Shown: positions 19,946-30,864, counted from the stretch's first letter. The stretch: 64,000 bases of DNA from Fodinicola feengrottensis (GCF_010993775.1 NZ_WOTO01000007.1:1-64000); one strand, 5' to 3'. Made by a program: numbers and translations. Notes: generated by a model from the sequence alone, not told the origin.

Positions 19946-22376
19946 CATTCGGCGATCTGTTATTGGGCTGGCCGCGGCCGGCCGAGAGCTGGTACGAGGC
20001 GGTGCCGATTGGCAACGGCCGGCTCGGTGCGATGGTCTTTGGCGGAGTTTCCCAGCACCGCCTGCAAATCAACGACTCGACGGTATGGTCGGGCACTCCG
20101 CAAGGCCCGGCCGACGGGCTGGCCGAGGTGCTCGCGACCGGTGCCGGTCCGGAGCGGCTGGCCGAGCTGCGAGAGGCGATCCGAGCGCAGGACTATCGCC
20201 GGGCCGAGGCCCTGGTGAAGTCTTTCGAAGGGCGCTACAGCCAGGAATACCTGCCCTTTGTGGATCTCTGGATGTCCTTCGCCGAGGGCGAGCAAGCGAT
20301 CTACCACGGCCGGACGCTCAATATCGACAACGGCGTTGCTGCAGACTCCCTTCGATATCGGCAAAAGGCTCGTACAGCGGCGGACGTGGGCCAGCCGGCC
20401 GGCGCAGGCGATTTGCCTGTCCGTGGTCGTCGAGGGCGGGACTTTGGACCTCGACCTGGACATCTCCTCGCCGCTGCGGATGGCCGACCGATGGACTACC
20501 GCGGCGGGATTCGTGGTCGGGGTGGACGTACCGGTGGACGGTGCGCCGCTGCATGAGCAGTCGGTGGCCGAGCCGTTGCGTTATGGGACGGGGAAAGCCG
20601 GTGGCTATGACCCGTACGCGGTGGCGGCCGTACGCGTCGACACCGACGGCGCGGTTGCCGTCGCTGGCGAGTCTCTGTCCGTACGAGGCATGAGCCGGCT
20701 GCTGGTGACCATCTCGAGTTCCAGCAGTGTGCGGAGGATTTCTGGGCGTTGCCGGCCGGGGTGGCCGCGGCTTCGGTCAGCCGGGACGCCCACGCCGACC
20801 GTGCCGTCCGACGAGCGGAGAGCGCACTTGCCACCGGCGCCGATGTTTTGTCGCGCCAGCACGAAGAAGACCTGCGGCCGTTGCTGTCGGCGGCCAGCCT
20901 CACCATTGGCAGCCGCCGGTCCGGTGTGGTGAGTGTGCCCGACGAGATTCTCTCCGGCTGGGATGAACACCTCACCGCCACGGTGATTTTCCAGCTGGGC
21001 CGCTACTTGCTCGCCTCCGCATCTCGACCCGGCGGCGGGCCGCCGGCCAACCTTCAGGGCATCTGGAACGCCGAGCTCCGGCCGCCCTGGTCGTCGAACT
21101 ACACGATCAATATCAACACCGATGATGAACTACTGGGGTGCTGAGACCGCGGGCCTGAGCCAGTGCCACCAACCTTTGTTCGAGCTGATCGCGAAACTCG
21201 CGTACAACGGCGAGCGGGTGAGCCACCAGCTCTATGGCGCTCGCGGCTGGGTGGCGCACCACAACACCGACATGTGGGGTTGGGCGTTGCCGGTCGGGAT
21301 GGGACACAGCAGTCCGTCCTGGGCGATCTGGATGATGGGCGGCACCTGGCTGACGCAACACGTCTGGGACCATTACGAGTTCACCTGCGACATAACTTTC
21401 CTGCGGGAAAAGGGATGGCCGGTGCTGCGCGGCAGCGCGGAGTTCTGTCTGGGCTGGCTGGTGGAGGGCCCGGACGGCTGGCTGGACACCATTCCGTCCA
21501 CCTCACCAGAAAACCTGTTCATTTCGGCGGCTGGAACCCAGGAGTCGTTGTCGTACTCGTCCGCGATGGACATGGCGATGATCCGCGCGACCTTCGACCG
21601 CTGCCTTGCGGCGGCCCGGATTCTGGGTCTTGACGACGAGATTTGTGCCCGAATCCGGGCCGCGCTGCCACGGCTGCGGCAACCGCAGGTCACCGCGGAC
21701 GGGCGGCTTCAGGAATGGGTGGTGGACCACCAGGAACAGGACCCGAAGCATCGGCACATGTCGCAGATGGTGGCGGTGTATCCGCTCGGACAGGTGGATT
21801 TCGAGCAGGCACCAGACCTTGCCGCAGCTGGGGTGAAGCTGTTGGACGCCCGTGGTCCGGGCGCGATGGGGTGGTCCTGGGCCTGGGAAAATCGCGCTGC
21901 GGGCACGGCTCGGCGATGGCGCGACCGCGGCCGCTCTCCTTCGGGAGGCAACCGTGCCGTACGGACGTGACCCGGACGTCTACGCGCCGGCGGAGGGCAC
22001 CGAATGGGGCGGCCTGCTGCCAAACCTCTTCAGTACTCATCCGCCTTTCCAGATGGACGGCAACTTTGGTCTGATGGCCTGCATTGTCGAAATGCTGATA
22101 CAGAGCCACGGCGGACTCCTGCAGGTGCTGCCCGCGCTGCCCGCCGAATGGCCGGACGGCAGCGCCCGCGGCATTCGCTGCCGGGGCGGCTGGACTGTCG
22201 ACCTTCGCTGGCAAGCTGGCGAAATTGTGGAGCTAGTGGTTCGCGCGGAGAGTGCCAGAGAGGCGCGTACGAGCAGAGTTCGGTGCGGTGCCACCACGAT
22301 CGAGCTCACCCTCAAACCCGGCGAGGAAGCCCTGTTCGGGCCGGCGCTGGTTGGAAATCGGGGCGGTAGCCGATGA
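19942..22376 (+). CDS. GH95 alpha-L-fucosidase-like glycosidase (about four frame breaks)
   Basis: About 811 residues, no signal peptide, so probably cytoplasmic. Family signatures are RPAESWYEAVPIGNGRLGAM at the N-terminus, INDSTVWSG, the catalytic-barrel NLQGIWNAELRPPWSSNYTI followed by NTD..NYWGAE, DMWGWALPVGMGH-type barrel residues, and HRHMSQMVAVYPLGQV. Frames change near 20335, 20715, 21120 and 21890. GH95 enzymes release alpha-1,2-L-fucose or related L-galactose from xyloglucan and pectin. It is in one operon with the permeases, overlapping the next gene by ATGA. Confidence 0.87.
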
Positions 22377-23343
22377 TCGCGGACCTGGACCGGCCGGCCC
22401 TGTGGGCGTACCGAAGCGACTACCGGCCGCCAGCCGACTTCGACGCTTTCTGGCGGTCCACCTTGGATGAAACGGCCGCCTTCGACCTCGACGTGCGGCT
22501 CAGTCCAGTCGTCACCGGCCTGCGGACCATCGACGTTTTCGACGTGACTTTCGCCGGTTTCGGCGGCCATCCGATCCGTGGGTGGCTGCGCGTTCCGAGC
22601 GATCGCATCGAACGGCTCCCCGCGGTCGTGCAGTTTCACGGATATGCCAGCGGTCGCGGCCATCCGCTGGACGACTTGTTGTGGGCGTCGGCGGGCTATG
22701 CCCACTTGGTGATGGACACTCGCGGCCAGGGCGGTGACTACGCCGGCGGCTCGACCGGCGATCCGGTCGGCACGATTGGGCCGGCTTACCCGGGCTTCAT
22801 GACTCGCGGCATCGCCGACCCCGAAACATATTTCTATCGCCGGGTCTTCGCTGACGCGCGGTGCGCGCCGTGCAAACGGTTCGCACGCTCGATTTCGTTG
22901 ACTCCGAACGGGTCGCAGTGGCTGGCAACAGTCAGGGCGGTGGCATCGCGCTGGCCACGGCCGGGCTGGTGCCGGACGTCGCCGCGCTCTACGCCCAGGC
23001 GCCCTTTCTGTGCGATTTCCGGCGTGGCGTTCGGATCACCAGCGAGGGACCGTACGCGGAAATCGCCGGCTATTTGGGTGCGCACCGCTGGGAAGTCGAG
23101 CAGGTTTTCCGGACGCTGGCCTATTTCGACGGCATCGGCTTCGCCGCGCGGGCGATCGCGCCGGCGTGGTTTTCGTGCGGGCTGATGGATGGGCTCTGCC
23201 CACCGTCCACGGCCTTCGGCGCTTTTCATGCCTATGGCGGGCAGAAGGAAATCCAGGTGTGGGACTACAACGGCCACGACGCGGGTGGGGCGCAGGATCT
23301 GGCCACCGCCGTGTCGGCTTTCGGGGCCGTACTGCAGAAGTAG
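22373..23343 (+). CDS. Acetyl-xylan esterase/cephalosporin-C deacetylase-like hydrolase (one frame break)
   Basis: About 323 residues of the AXE1 alpha/beta-hydrolase family: RPALWAYRSDYRPPADFDAF N-terminus, VVQFHGYASGRGHPLDDLLW, DTRGQGGDYAGG, nucleophile Ser in GNSQGGGIAL, Asp in CGLMDGLCPP, and His in YNGHDAGG. The frame changes near 22858. It has no signal peptide, so it deacetylates imported oligosaccharides. It is translationally coupled to GH95. Confidence 0.88.
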
Positions 23344-23397
23344 CAAGGTCGGGTTGGCAACGTGCAACACCGCACGCCCCCACGAAAGGCAGGAAAG

Positions 23398-24762
23398 ATG
23401 AGAATCCGAAAAATGGCGGCTGCCGCGCTGGCGGTGGCAGCGCTCGCGGCCGCCACCGGGTGCGGGGGCGCCGGCGGCGGTTCGGCCGCCGGCACGATCA
23501 ACTGGTGGACGTGGGACGAGAAGCAGGCACAGGCGTACCAGGTCTGCGCGAATGCCTTTGAGAAGGCCAATCCAGGCGCCACGGTGAAGATTTCGCAGTA
23601 TGACGTGGTCGACTACTTCACCAAGCTCACGGCCGGGTTCGTGGCCGGCAACGCGCCGGACGCTTTCCAGGACAGTGTGCAGTATTTCCAGGCGTACGCG
23701 AACCAGCACCAGCTCCTGCCGCTGGACGACTTCATTTCCAAGAACCATTTCGACATGACCAAATACTCGGTCGGGGTGAGCTCGTGGAAGTTCACCGACG
23801 GCAAGCAGTACGCGCTTCCGCTGGACTGGGCGGCGGCCGGCATCTACTACAACAAGCGCTGCTGACCAAGGCCGGCTACACCGACAAGGATATCCAGTCG
23901 CTGAACTGGAATCCGGACAACGGCGGCACTTTCGACAAGATGGTCGCGCACCTGACCGTCGACAACAAGGGCGTGCGCGGCGACCAGCCCGGCTTCGACA
24001 AGAATCATGTGGCGACCTTTGGCGCCGGCGCGATGGGCACCAACGACTTCAGCGGCCAGACCACCTGGAACGCCCTGGTTTCCACCCTGGGCTGGACGCA
24101 GGGTGACAAGTCCACCTGGCCGAGCACTTTCCACTACAGCGACCCGCGTTTTGTGAAAACGATGGACTATATCCGTTCATTGGCGGACCGCGGCTATGCG
24201 CCGAAATTCGGGGAGTTCTCCGGCAGCAACGGACAGAACACCATCAGCGATATCGACCTGCTGGGCTCCGCCAAGGTCGCGCTGGAGGAGTCCGGCTCGT
24301 GGTCGGCGGGCGAGTTCGCCAAGCTGCCTACCGTGAAGGTTGGCATCGCGCCTGTGCCGTACGGACCGGATGGCAAGACCCGGAAGATGACCAGCAACTC
24401 CAACGGAAACAACATCTGGGCCGGTACGAAGAACCCCGACCTGACCTGGAAATGGGTCTCGTACATGGGATCCGCGGAATGTCAGACGGCGGCCGGAAAG
24501 AGTGGCACTTTCTTCCCGTCCATCCCGAGTGCGATGGACGCGACCGCGAAGACTCTCGCCGCTCAGGGCATCGACCTCTCCGTCTACACCGCCTATGAGA
24601 AGGACGGCAACCTCTTCCCGGCGGTCGTCTACGGGAACGGCGCGGCGATGCAGCAGGCGTTGCAGCCGCTTTTCGAGGCATACTTCTCCCATCAGCGCAA
24701 TGACGATGTGTTCCAGGAGATGACCACGAGAGAGCCAACAAGTGCTTGCCAAGAAGCAATAG
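23398..24762 (+). CDS. Sugar-binding lipoprotein of the ABC transporter (two frame breaks)
   Basis: About 454 residues. The lipoprotein signal peptide ends in AAATGCGG, with Cys as lipid anchor. It shows the extracellular binding protein 1 pattern: INWWTWDEKQAQAY, FTKLTAGFVAGNAPDAFQDS, LPLDDFISKNHFDMTKYSVG, and later SNSNGNNIWAGTKNPDLTW. Frames change near 23857 and near 24725; with the latter, the natural end is ESQQVLAKKQ at 24762. It delivers oligosaccharide to the permeases encoded at 18056 and 19036. Confidence 0.87.
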
Positions 24763-24840
24763 GACCGCAGGTTCGCGCCGCGGGTGCGGTTGCCCGCGGC
24801 GCGAAGATGTCTTTTGACACGAGGGTGGTGAGGCTGAGCC

Positions 24841-27039
24841 GTGGATGTTCCCGCAGTTGTCGCGTTACGTGCCGGTGGTGTGGGTGTTGTCGTCGATCTG
24901 ACCGGTGAAGTGCCCAAGGTGCTGCATTGGGGCCGGGATCTCGGCGAACTCTCCACCGCTGGCTTGGAAGCGCTTGCTTTCACCGCGATTCCAGCCACGC
25001 TCAACAACGCGGTCGACGTACCGCCGACCTTTTCGTTATGGGCGAACGAATCGCAGGGTTGGCTGGGCACCCCGGCGCACGAGGGGCATCTGGAGGGCCG
25101 CGCGACCGCGTCGCACCCGCGGCTGGCTGGCGCGGAGCAGTCACGCGGCCCGGACGGCAGTGCGGAGCTGATGGTGCGGCTTTGCGATGACGTGTCCGAT
25201 GTGGACATCCTCGTCACGTACCGCCTGGATCCCACCGGAATTCTCGCCGTTGACACCGAAATGACCCGGCGGAGCGCTACCCTGCTGAAAAGCGACCTGC
25301 GCTATCACCTGGCCGGGGTGTCCACCATGTTGCCGCTGCCTCGCCGGGCTACCGAAATCCTTGACTTCACGGGAAAATGGTGCCGAGAGCGGGCCCCGCA
25401 GCGGCGGCCGGTGACCTTTGGCAGTTATGTGCGTGAGGTCCGGCGCGGCAAGCCGGGGCACGACTCGCCGTATTTGCTGACCGTCGGCACCTCCGGTTTT
25501 GGCTTCCGAGAGGGCGAAGCCTGGGCAGTTCACGTCGGCTGGAGTGGCAACCAGCGCTATCTGGCCGAGCAGTTGCCCGAGGGCGCCGGCGGCACGCACG
25601 CGGTCGTGCTCGGTGCCGGGGAGCTGCTGCGGCCCGGCGAGGTGAGCCTGGAAGCCGGCCAGACGTACGCTGCGCCGACTTGCTATTTTGCCTGGTCGGA
25701 CCGCGGTTTGGATGGTCTCTCGGACCGGTTCCACGAGTTGTTGCGGGCTCGTGGGACACACCCGAAAACGCCGCGACCGCTGGTGCTCAACACCTGGGAG
25801 GCGGTGTATTTCGACCACGACCTGGACCGGTTGTTGGGCCTGGCCGAAAAGGCCGCCGAGGTCGGCGTCGAGCGGCTGGTGCTCGACGATGGCTGGTTCC
25901 GCGGCCGCCGGGACGACACCGCTGGTCTTGGGGATTGGTATGTGGACGCGAAAGTCTGGCCGCATGGGCTCTCGCCGCTGGCCGATCGGGTGCATGAGTT
26001 GGGCATGCAGTTTGGCCTGTGGGTTGAGCCGGAGATGATCAACCTGGATTCACAACTGGCCAGGGAGCATCCCGAATGGATTCTTGGCCCGTCTGGTGGC
26101 CTTGGGCCGCCGCAACGGCACCAATATGTGCTGAACATCGCGAATGAACAAGCGTGGGCCTATCTTCTGGAGCGACTGGACACGTTGGTCGGCGAGTATT
26201 CGATTGACTACCTCAAATGGGACCACAACCGAGATCTGCATGAGGCCGTCTGCCGCGGCGCTGATGGGCTGGACCGGCCGGGGGTGCGGGCGCAGACTTT
26301 GGCTCTCTACCGGTTGTTGGACGCGCTTCGGGAGCGGCATCCGGCGCTGGAGATCGAAAGTTGCGCCGGTGGTGGCGGCCGGATCGACCTGGGAATTCTG
26401 GCGCGTACCGACCGGGTGTGGCCGTCGGACTGCAACGATCCGTTGGAACGGCAGCTGATCCAGCGCTGGACCGGCCAGTTGGTGCCGCCGGAGTTGGTGG
26501 CCACCCACGTGTCGGCCGCCGCGCAGGCGCACACCACCCATCGGCACGCGGCCCAGTCGTTCCGATTGATCACCGCGCTTTTCGGGCACGCTGGCATCGA
26601 GGCGGACCTAACCCGTTCTTCGGCTCAGGAACTGGAAATATTCACCACCTGGGCGGCGCTTTACCGGGAACTCCGGCCGTTGTTGCACCAAGGCCGGGTC
26701 GTGCGGGCCGATCTGGTAGGAGAAGCGACGGTCCTGCACGGTGTCGTGTCGCCGGATCGTACGGCGGCACTCTTTTGCTGGGCGCGCCTTGCCACTTCGT
26801 CCGAGGGACAGGCCGGGCAAGTGATTTTTCCTGGCCTGGCCAGTGATCGTGACTATCGCGTACGCATTCGGGGCGAGGTCGGGCATCCGTCGATGTTCCA
26901 GGTCGCGCCGCCGCCGTGGGTCAGTCGGGCATTCGAGGGTTGGGTGCCAGTGCCCGGTGCGGTGCTCAGGCTGGCTGGCCTCGCGATGCCGACGCTGAAC
27001 CCGGAACAGGCCATGTTGCTGGAAATCCGCGCCGCGTAG
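24841..27039 (+). CDS. GH36 alpha-galactosidase, intact
   Basis: 732 residues from GTG 24841, no signal peptide. An N-terminal beta-sandwich is followed by a barrel with LVLDDGWFRGRRDDTAGLGDW, LWVEPEMI, the nucleophile Asp near 461 in YLKWDHNRD, the SCAGGGGRIDLG loop, and the acid/base Asp near 530 in VWPSDCNDPLERQ. A C-terminal beta domain (GVVSPDRTAALF) closes it. It hydrolyses alpha-galactosides inside the cell, complementing the secreted GH27. It is last in the locus, 78 bp after the binding protein. Confidence 0.92.
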   Translation: MDVPAVVALRAGGVGVVVDLTGEVPKVLHWGRDLGELSTAGLEALAFTAIPATLNNAVDVPPTFSLWANESQGWLGTPAHEGHLEGRATASHPRLAGAEQSRGPDGSAELMVRLCDDVSDVDILVTYRLDPTGILAVDTEMTRRSATLLKSDLRYHLAGVSTMLPLPRRATEILDFTGKWCRERAPQRRPVTFGSYVREVRRGKPGHDSPYLLTVGTSGFGFREGEAWAVHVGWSGNQRYLAEQLPEGAGGTHAVVLGAGELLRPGEVSLEAGQTYAAPTCYFAWSDRGLDGLSDRFHELLRARGTHPKTPRPLVLNTWEAVYFDHDLDRLLGLAEKAAEVGVERLVLDDGWFRGRRDDTAGLGDWYVDAKVWPHGLSPLADRVHELGMQFGLWVEPEMINLDSQLAREHPEWILGPSGGLGPPQRHQYVLNIANEQAWAYLLERLDTLVGEYSIDYLKWDHNRDLHEAVCRGADGLDRPGVRAQTLALYRLLDALRERHPALEIESCAGGGGRIDLGILARTDRVWPSDCNDPLERQLIQRWTGQLVPPELVATHVSAAAQAHTTHRHAAQSFRLITALFGHAGIEADLTRSSAQELEIFTTWAALYRELRPLLHQGRVVRADLVGEATVLHGVVSPDRTAALFCWARLATSSEGQAGQVIFPGLASDRDYRVRIRGEVGHPSMFQVAPPPWVSRAFEGWVPVPGAVLRLAGLAMPTLNPEQAMLLEIRAA

Positions 27040-27083
27040 CGGTGGCTGTCGATGCGTACTGAATAGACGTCGCCCATCGGCGA

Positions 27084-28346
27084 TCAGGTGGTGACCTCAA
27101 CTTTGCTTGAGGTCAGCACCGCCGGGTCGAGCACCGGCGGGCGCGGCCCGTACGCGTTGGCGCGGGCGGCCCGCACGCGTACCGCCGGGACCGACGTGAG
27201 CATCCGCAGGAACTGCGGCGGGGTGATCGGGAGGCCGCGTTCTCGAGCGTTCATGACCCGGCGCTCGACCCTGACCTGGCGGGCCTGGACGGCCCGGATC
27301 GCCGGCTCCCGCTCGGCTTGGACGGCGGCCAGCACCGTCTCGTCGACCCGGCCGGTACGCAGCGCCGGAACCAACCGGTTCGCTGCGGCGACAGCGTCCT
27401 GAATGGCCATAAGGATGCCGTTGCCGCCGACTGGCGAGATCACGTGGGCGGCATCGCCAAGCAGCATCAGACCCGGCCGATGCCAGCGCTCGACTCGGGA
27501 GATGTCGACCGACAGCAGCGTGGTCTGGCCGAAGTCGGAGAGCAGGTAGAGCCGGTCCGCGAGCCACGGCACGTGCTCGGCGAAGAAGTCGCGGATCGGC
27601 CCGAGCCCGGCTTGCCGCGCCGCCGCGTACCCACCTTTGGGCAGCGTGTAACCGACTTGCCAGTCGCGTTGCCCGCCCAGCAGACCGACGTAGTTGTGTG
27701 GCCCGAAGTAGATGTCCACGTCCGCCTCGGGCGGGTCGCTGGCGCGACGCGGCAGCCGGAACCAGAGCAGGTCGTTGGCGGCTCCCAGGGACTGGTCCGG
27801 CAGGCCGGCGAGCCGGCGAACGCGGGAGAACCGGCCGTCGGCGCCGATCACCACGGCCGACCGCAGCACGTGCTCGCCGTGGGAGTCCTGATAGCGGACG
27901 CCGGTGATGATGCCGTTCTCCTCGACCAGCCCGGTGGCCTTGGCGCCCAGGCGCAGCCGCATGGACGGCAGGTCGACCGCCTTGGCGGCGAGGAAATCCA
28001 GGAAAATCGCCTGCGGCATCAGCGCGACGTAGTTGAAGCGGGTGGGCAGCCGGGAATAGTCCGCCGCCGTCAGCGTGCCGCCCGGAGTGTGCATCCGGAA
28101 CGTACGAGCGGCGTAGTGCGGCAGCTCCAGCAGCTCGTCCGCGAGACCCAGCTGGTCGAGCAGCTCGAGCGTGTACGGGTGCAGGGAGTCGCCGCGGAAT
28201 CTCCGGTCGAAATCTCGGTGCGCTTCCAGTAGCGTGACCGGAATGTCCGCTCTGGCCAGCAGGTATGCGAGCAGAAGACCGCCCGGCCCACCCCCGACGA
28301 CAACACAGCGGGGCGCGCGCGGTGGTGATGGGGCGAACTGTGTCAT
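27084..28346 (-). CDS. FAD-dependent monooxygenase, intact
   Basis: 420 residues of the p-hydroxybenzoate-hydroxylase-like class A group. The dinucleotide motif is CVVVGGGPGGLLLAYLLARA (residues about 14-33). A DG motif lies in VVIGADGRFSRVR, and GD(A)AH in LMLLGDAAHVISPVGGNG binds the FAD ribose. It hydroxylates an aromatic or polyketide-type substrate using NAD(P)H and O2. It is divergent from a MarR gene with a compound palindrome between them, so it is likely induced by its substrate. Confidence 0.9.
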   Translation of the reverse strand: MTQFAPSPPRAPRCVVVGGGPGGLLLAYLLARADIPVTLLEAHRDFDRRFRGDSLHPYTLELLDQLGLADELLELPHYAARTFRMHTPGGTLTAADYSRLPTRFNYVALMPQAIFLDFLAAKAVDLPSMRLRLGAKATGLVEENGIITGVRYQDSHGEHVLRSAVVIGADGRFSRVRRLAGLPDQSLGAANDLLWFRLPRRASDPPEADVDIYFGPHNYVGLLGGQRDWQVGYTLPKGGYAAARQAGLGPIRDFFAEHVPWLADRLYLLSDFGQTTLLSVDISRVERWHRPGLMLLGDAAHVISPVGGNGILMAIQDAVAAANRLVPALRTGRVDETVLAAVQAEREPAIRAVQARQVRVERRVMNARERGLPITPPQFLRMLTSVPAVRVRAARANAYGPRPPVLDPAVLTSSKVEVTT

Positions 28347-28366
28347 CGCGGTCCTCCAAGGACTTG

Positions 28367-28401
28367 CTAGACACTCTAGCGGTAACCGCTAGCCTGTCTA
28401 G
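28367..28401. promoter_or_regulatory. Nested palindrome, probable MarR operator
   Basis: Inner arms CTAGCGGT / ACCGCTAG around a central A (28376-28392) are enclosed by outer arms CTAGACA / TGTCTAG (28367-28373 and 28395-28401). The whole 35-bp structure is two-fold symmetric and lies between the divergent monooxygenase and MarR start codons. It suggests two MarR dimers or one extended site. Confidence 0.75.
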
Positions 28402-28426
28402 TAATCAAACTGTCTACAATCGCGAC

Positions 28427-28938
28427 GTGAGCACCCCAGGGGGACCGCCGGAGGCGGCCAGAGTGGCCCGTGAGATCGGTCTCGCGGTCCGCGCGCTGGT
28501 GCTGACCGACCGCGAAATGCAGACCGCGCTGGCCCGCCGTCTCGGAGTCGGGCTCACCGACGTACGCGCGATGGAGGAACTGGTCGCCAGCCCGGACGTG
28601 CTCGGCCCGGTCGAGCTGGGCAACCGGCTCGGCATCCGCTCGGCTTCGGCGACCGTGCTGGTGGACCGACTGGGGCGGCGGCCGGCCACCTGGAGCGCGG
28701 CCGGCACCCGGACGACCGGCGGCGGATCACCCTGCATCTGACTGAGCGCGCGCGTTCGGAGTTCCGTGCCGCGCTGGGTCCGTTGTTGACCTCGATCGGG
28801 CGGATCACCGCTGGCCTGGATCCGGACGAGGCCCGTACGGTGGCGACCTTCTTACGGGACGTGACCGGTGCCGTCCGGGACTTTGCCGCTTCTGGTCCGC
28901 CCCCGGGGGCTGGCGGCGACCCACCGGGGCCCGATTGA
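28427..28938 (+). CDS. MarR-family regulator (one frame break)
   Basis: About 170 residues from GTG 28427. It has the helix-turn-helix region LGPVELGNRLGIRSASATVL and, after a change near 28685, the wing GRHPDDRRRITLHLTERA. The tail ends in a Pro/Gly stretch. It is divergent from the FAD monooxygenase and probably binds the palindrome at 28367-28401. Confidence 0.85.
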
Positions 28939-29014
28939 GCGCCGGTTGCCTGCCTGGGCGTCGTCCGGACCAACCGCCGCGCCATCGGCTCCCGATTGCG
29001 CGGATTTCTCCATG

Positions 29015-29197
29015 GGGTGCGGCGCGAAATTGTCGTAGGTGTCTGTTTTTCTTTCCCCCTCCCTTTGAACGGGGGGGGGGGGGTTGAGAGGTGGACCTTG
29101 ATTTTTAGTTGGACATTGGTCCTCAAGCCCGCCCCCCACCCGTTCACTGGGTGGGGGCAAATCTGCCGGAGGGGTACGACAGTTTCGCGCCGCACCC
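29015..29197. repeat. REP/MITE-like element with 23-bp terminal inverted repeats
   Basis: The ends GGGTGCGGCGCGAAATTGTC and (reverse) GGGTGCGGCGCGAAACTGTC extend to 23 bp with one mismatch. Inside are two hairpins: CCCCCTCCC...GGG-rich around 29056-29085, and CCCCCCACCC / GGGTGGGGG with a 7-base loop near 29131-29158. No open frame fits. It resembles bacterial interspersed palindromic elements. Confidence 0.6.
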
Positions 29198-29566
29198 TGT
29201 TTTTTTGCGTCCAGTTCGGTTGTCGGACGACCCACCCGTTACGTCAGCCTCAGGCACCTCACCCCCAGACCATGGGAGGCAGCGAAACGCTGGGTTCGCC
29301 AGGCCGCGCCGCTCGGCGCGGTCCGTTCCTGGGCCTGTACGGCTCAGGTTTGCGGCCGGGTGCCGCTGGCGTTTGCGGTGAAGGTCAGTGATCTGACCAG
29401 AAGTGGCGCCGCCGAAGGGAGTCGTGCGCGGTCAGGAACAGTCCAGCACGATTCCTCCAGGGCTGGCGACGACGCCCACGAGGGGCGCATGCTTCGAGGG
29501 AAGTTGCCGCTTCTCGTGTGTTGCCCCAGGGGTACGCTTGACGTAGTCATAGTTGAAGAAAAAGTC

Positions 29567-29588
29567 CTTAATTAAGACCTTGTATTAT
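29567..29588 (+). promoter_or_regulatory. Promoter-operator of the second ROK gene
   Basis: A 10-bp perfect palindrome CTTAATTAAG (29567-29576) is followed by TATTAT (29583-29588), a strong -10 candidate. The -35 box is unclear. ROK repressors commonly autoregulate through AT-rich palindromes of this kind. Confidence 0.45.
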
Positions 29589-29615
29589 GAGTCACAATAA
29601 AGGCGCAAACCATGC

Positions 29616-29645
29616 CGCGGTAAAACGTTAAGAAGCGTTACCGCG
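29616..29645 (+). promoter_or_regulatory. Inverted repeat in the leader of the second ROK gene
   Basis: CGCGGTAA and TTACCGCG arms, with inner AACG/CGTT complementarity, sit 18 bp before the start codon. It could be an operator or an RNA hairpin near the ribosome site. Confidence 0.45.
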
Positions 29646-29663
29646 CGGCAGGGATGGGGATAG

Positions 29664-30864
29664 ATGGAGTCAAAGCGCAGTACCGTCCGCGACCTGCGCC
29701 GGCACAACCGTTCGGCGCTGTTGTCCAAGCTCTTCCTGGACGGCCCGCTCAGCCGGCATGAGCTGAGCGGCCCGACCGGCCTCAGCGCTGCCACCGTCAG
29801 CAACGTGATCGGCGGCTTGATCGACGAGGGCCTGGTGGTCGAGGCCGGCATGGTCGACTCCGACGGCGGCCGGCCACGGGTGTTGTTGCGGGTCAACCCG
29901 GCGTACGGCCATGTGGTCGGCGTCGACGTGGGCGAGACCGGCATCAAGGTGGAGCTGTTCGATCTCACCATGACCAGGCTCGCGACCGCCGACCATCCGC
30001 TGCCCGGGCCGCGCCCGGAGCCGGACGCGGTCGCCGACCGGATCGTCGCTGGCCTTGCCGAGGTGCTCAAGAGCGCCGGGGTCGACGCGTCCGATGTGCT
30101 GGGTATGGGGATCGGCGTGCCCGGCACGGTCGAGCAGGGCTCGCCGGTGCTCGTACACGCCCCGACCCTGGGCTGGGATTCGGTCGCACTCGGGAAGATG
30201 CTCGCTTCCGAAGGTGTCACCATTCCGGTTTTCTTCGAAAACGGAGCGAAAACGCTGGGCCAGGCGGAAATGTGGTTCGGCGCCGGCCGTGGCGCGCGTT
30301 ATGCGGTGATCACGCTGGTCGGCTCCGGCATTGGCGCGGCGATCACCGACGGGCAGATTTACCGCGGTGTCACCAGCAGCGCGGGCGAGTGGGGCCACAC
30401 CACGGTCGTGTACGGCGGACGCGCCTGCCGGTGCGGATCGCGCGGCTGTCTGGAGGCGTACGCCGGCGCCGAAGCCATCCTGGAGCGCTATCGGCAGGCC
30501 CGTCGTGGCCGTCGTGACCAGCAAGGCGACGAGCAGTCCAGGCTGGCCGCGTTGCTTGCGGCCGCGCCCCGGTCGGCGGTGGCCGAGCAGGTGCTCGCCG
30601 AGACCGCCGAATACCTCGGTGCCGGCATCGCCAACCTGATCAACCTGTTCAACCCGGAACGGATCGTGCTCGGCGGCTGGGCCGGCCTCGCGCTCGGGGA
30701 GCAGCTGCTGCCGGCCATCCGCAAGGCGGCGGAGGCACACGCGTTGGCGCACCCGTACGGACAAACCACGATCGAGCTCTGCGAGCTCGGCCAGGACGCT
30801 GTCGCGGTCGGCGCCGCCACGCTCCCGATCGGCGAACCTGCGTACTGGCGCCCGCCCCCACTAG
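29664..30864 (+). CDS. ROK-family transcriptional regulator or sugar kinase-like repressor
   Basis: About 400 residues. Winged helix: GPLSRHELSGPTGLSAATVS and NVIGGLIDEGLVVE. ROK domain: VVGVDVGETGIKVELFDLTM, GIGVPGTVEQG, LVGSGIGAAITDGQIYRG, GEWGHTTV, zinc motif CRCGSRGCLEAY, and NLFNPERIVLGGWAG. The open frame reads on through a mobile element to 31103. A single indel near 30832 would instead give LRTGARPH and a stop at 30862-30864, a more family-like end; I choose that. The CTAG containing this stop is where two mobile elements have entered. Confidence 0.8.

Larger units (their letters stand above)
28939..29663. other. 725-bp non-coding stretch with structured repeat and poly-G
   Basis: No gene is convincing here. 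The stretch holds a 183-bp inverted-repeat element (29015-29197), a run of about 14 G near 29072-29085, and the control region of the downstream ROK gene. Codon bias is absent in all frames and the base composition is lower in G/C than the neighbours. Confidence 0.6.

Noticed and set aside
29072..29085. Poly-G run as a phase-variation tract
   Set aside because: It is not inside a gene or a promoter I can define; it may also be a base-calling artefact.
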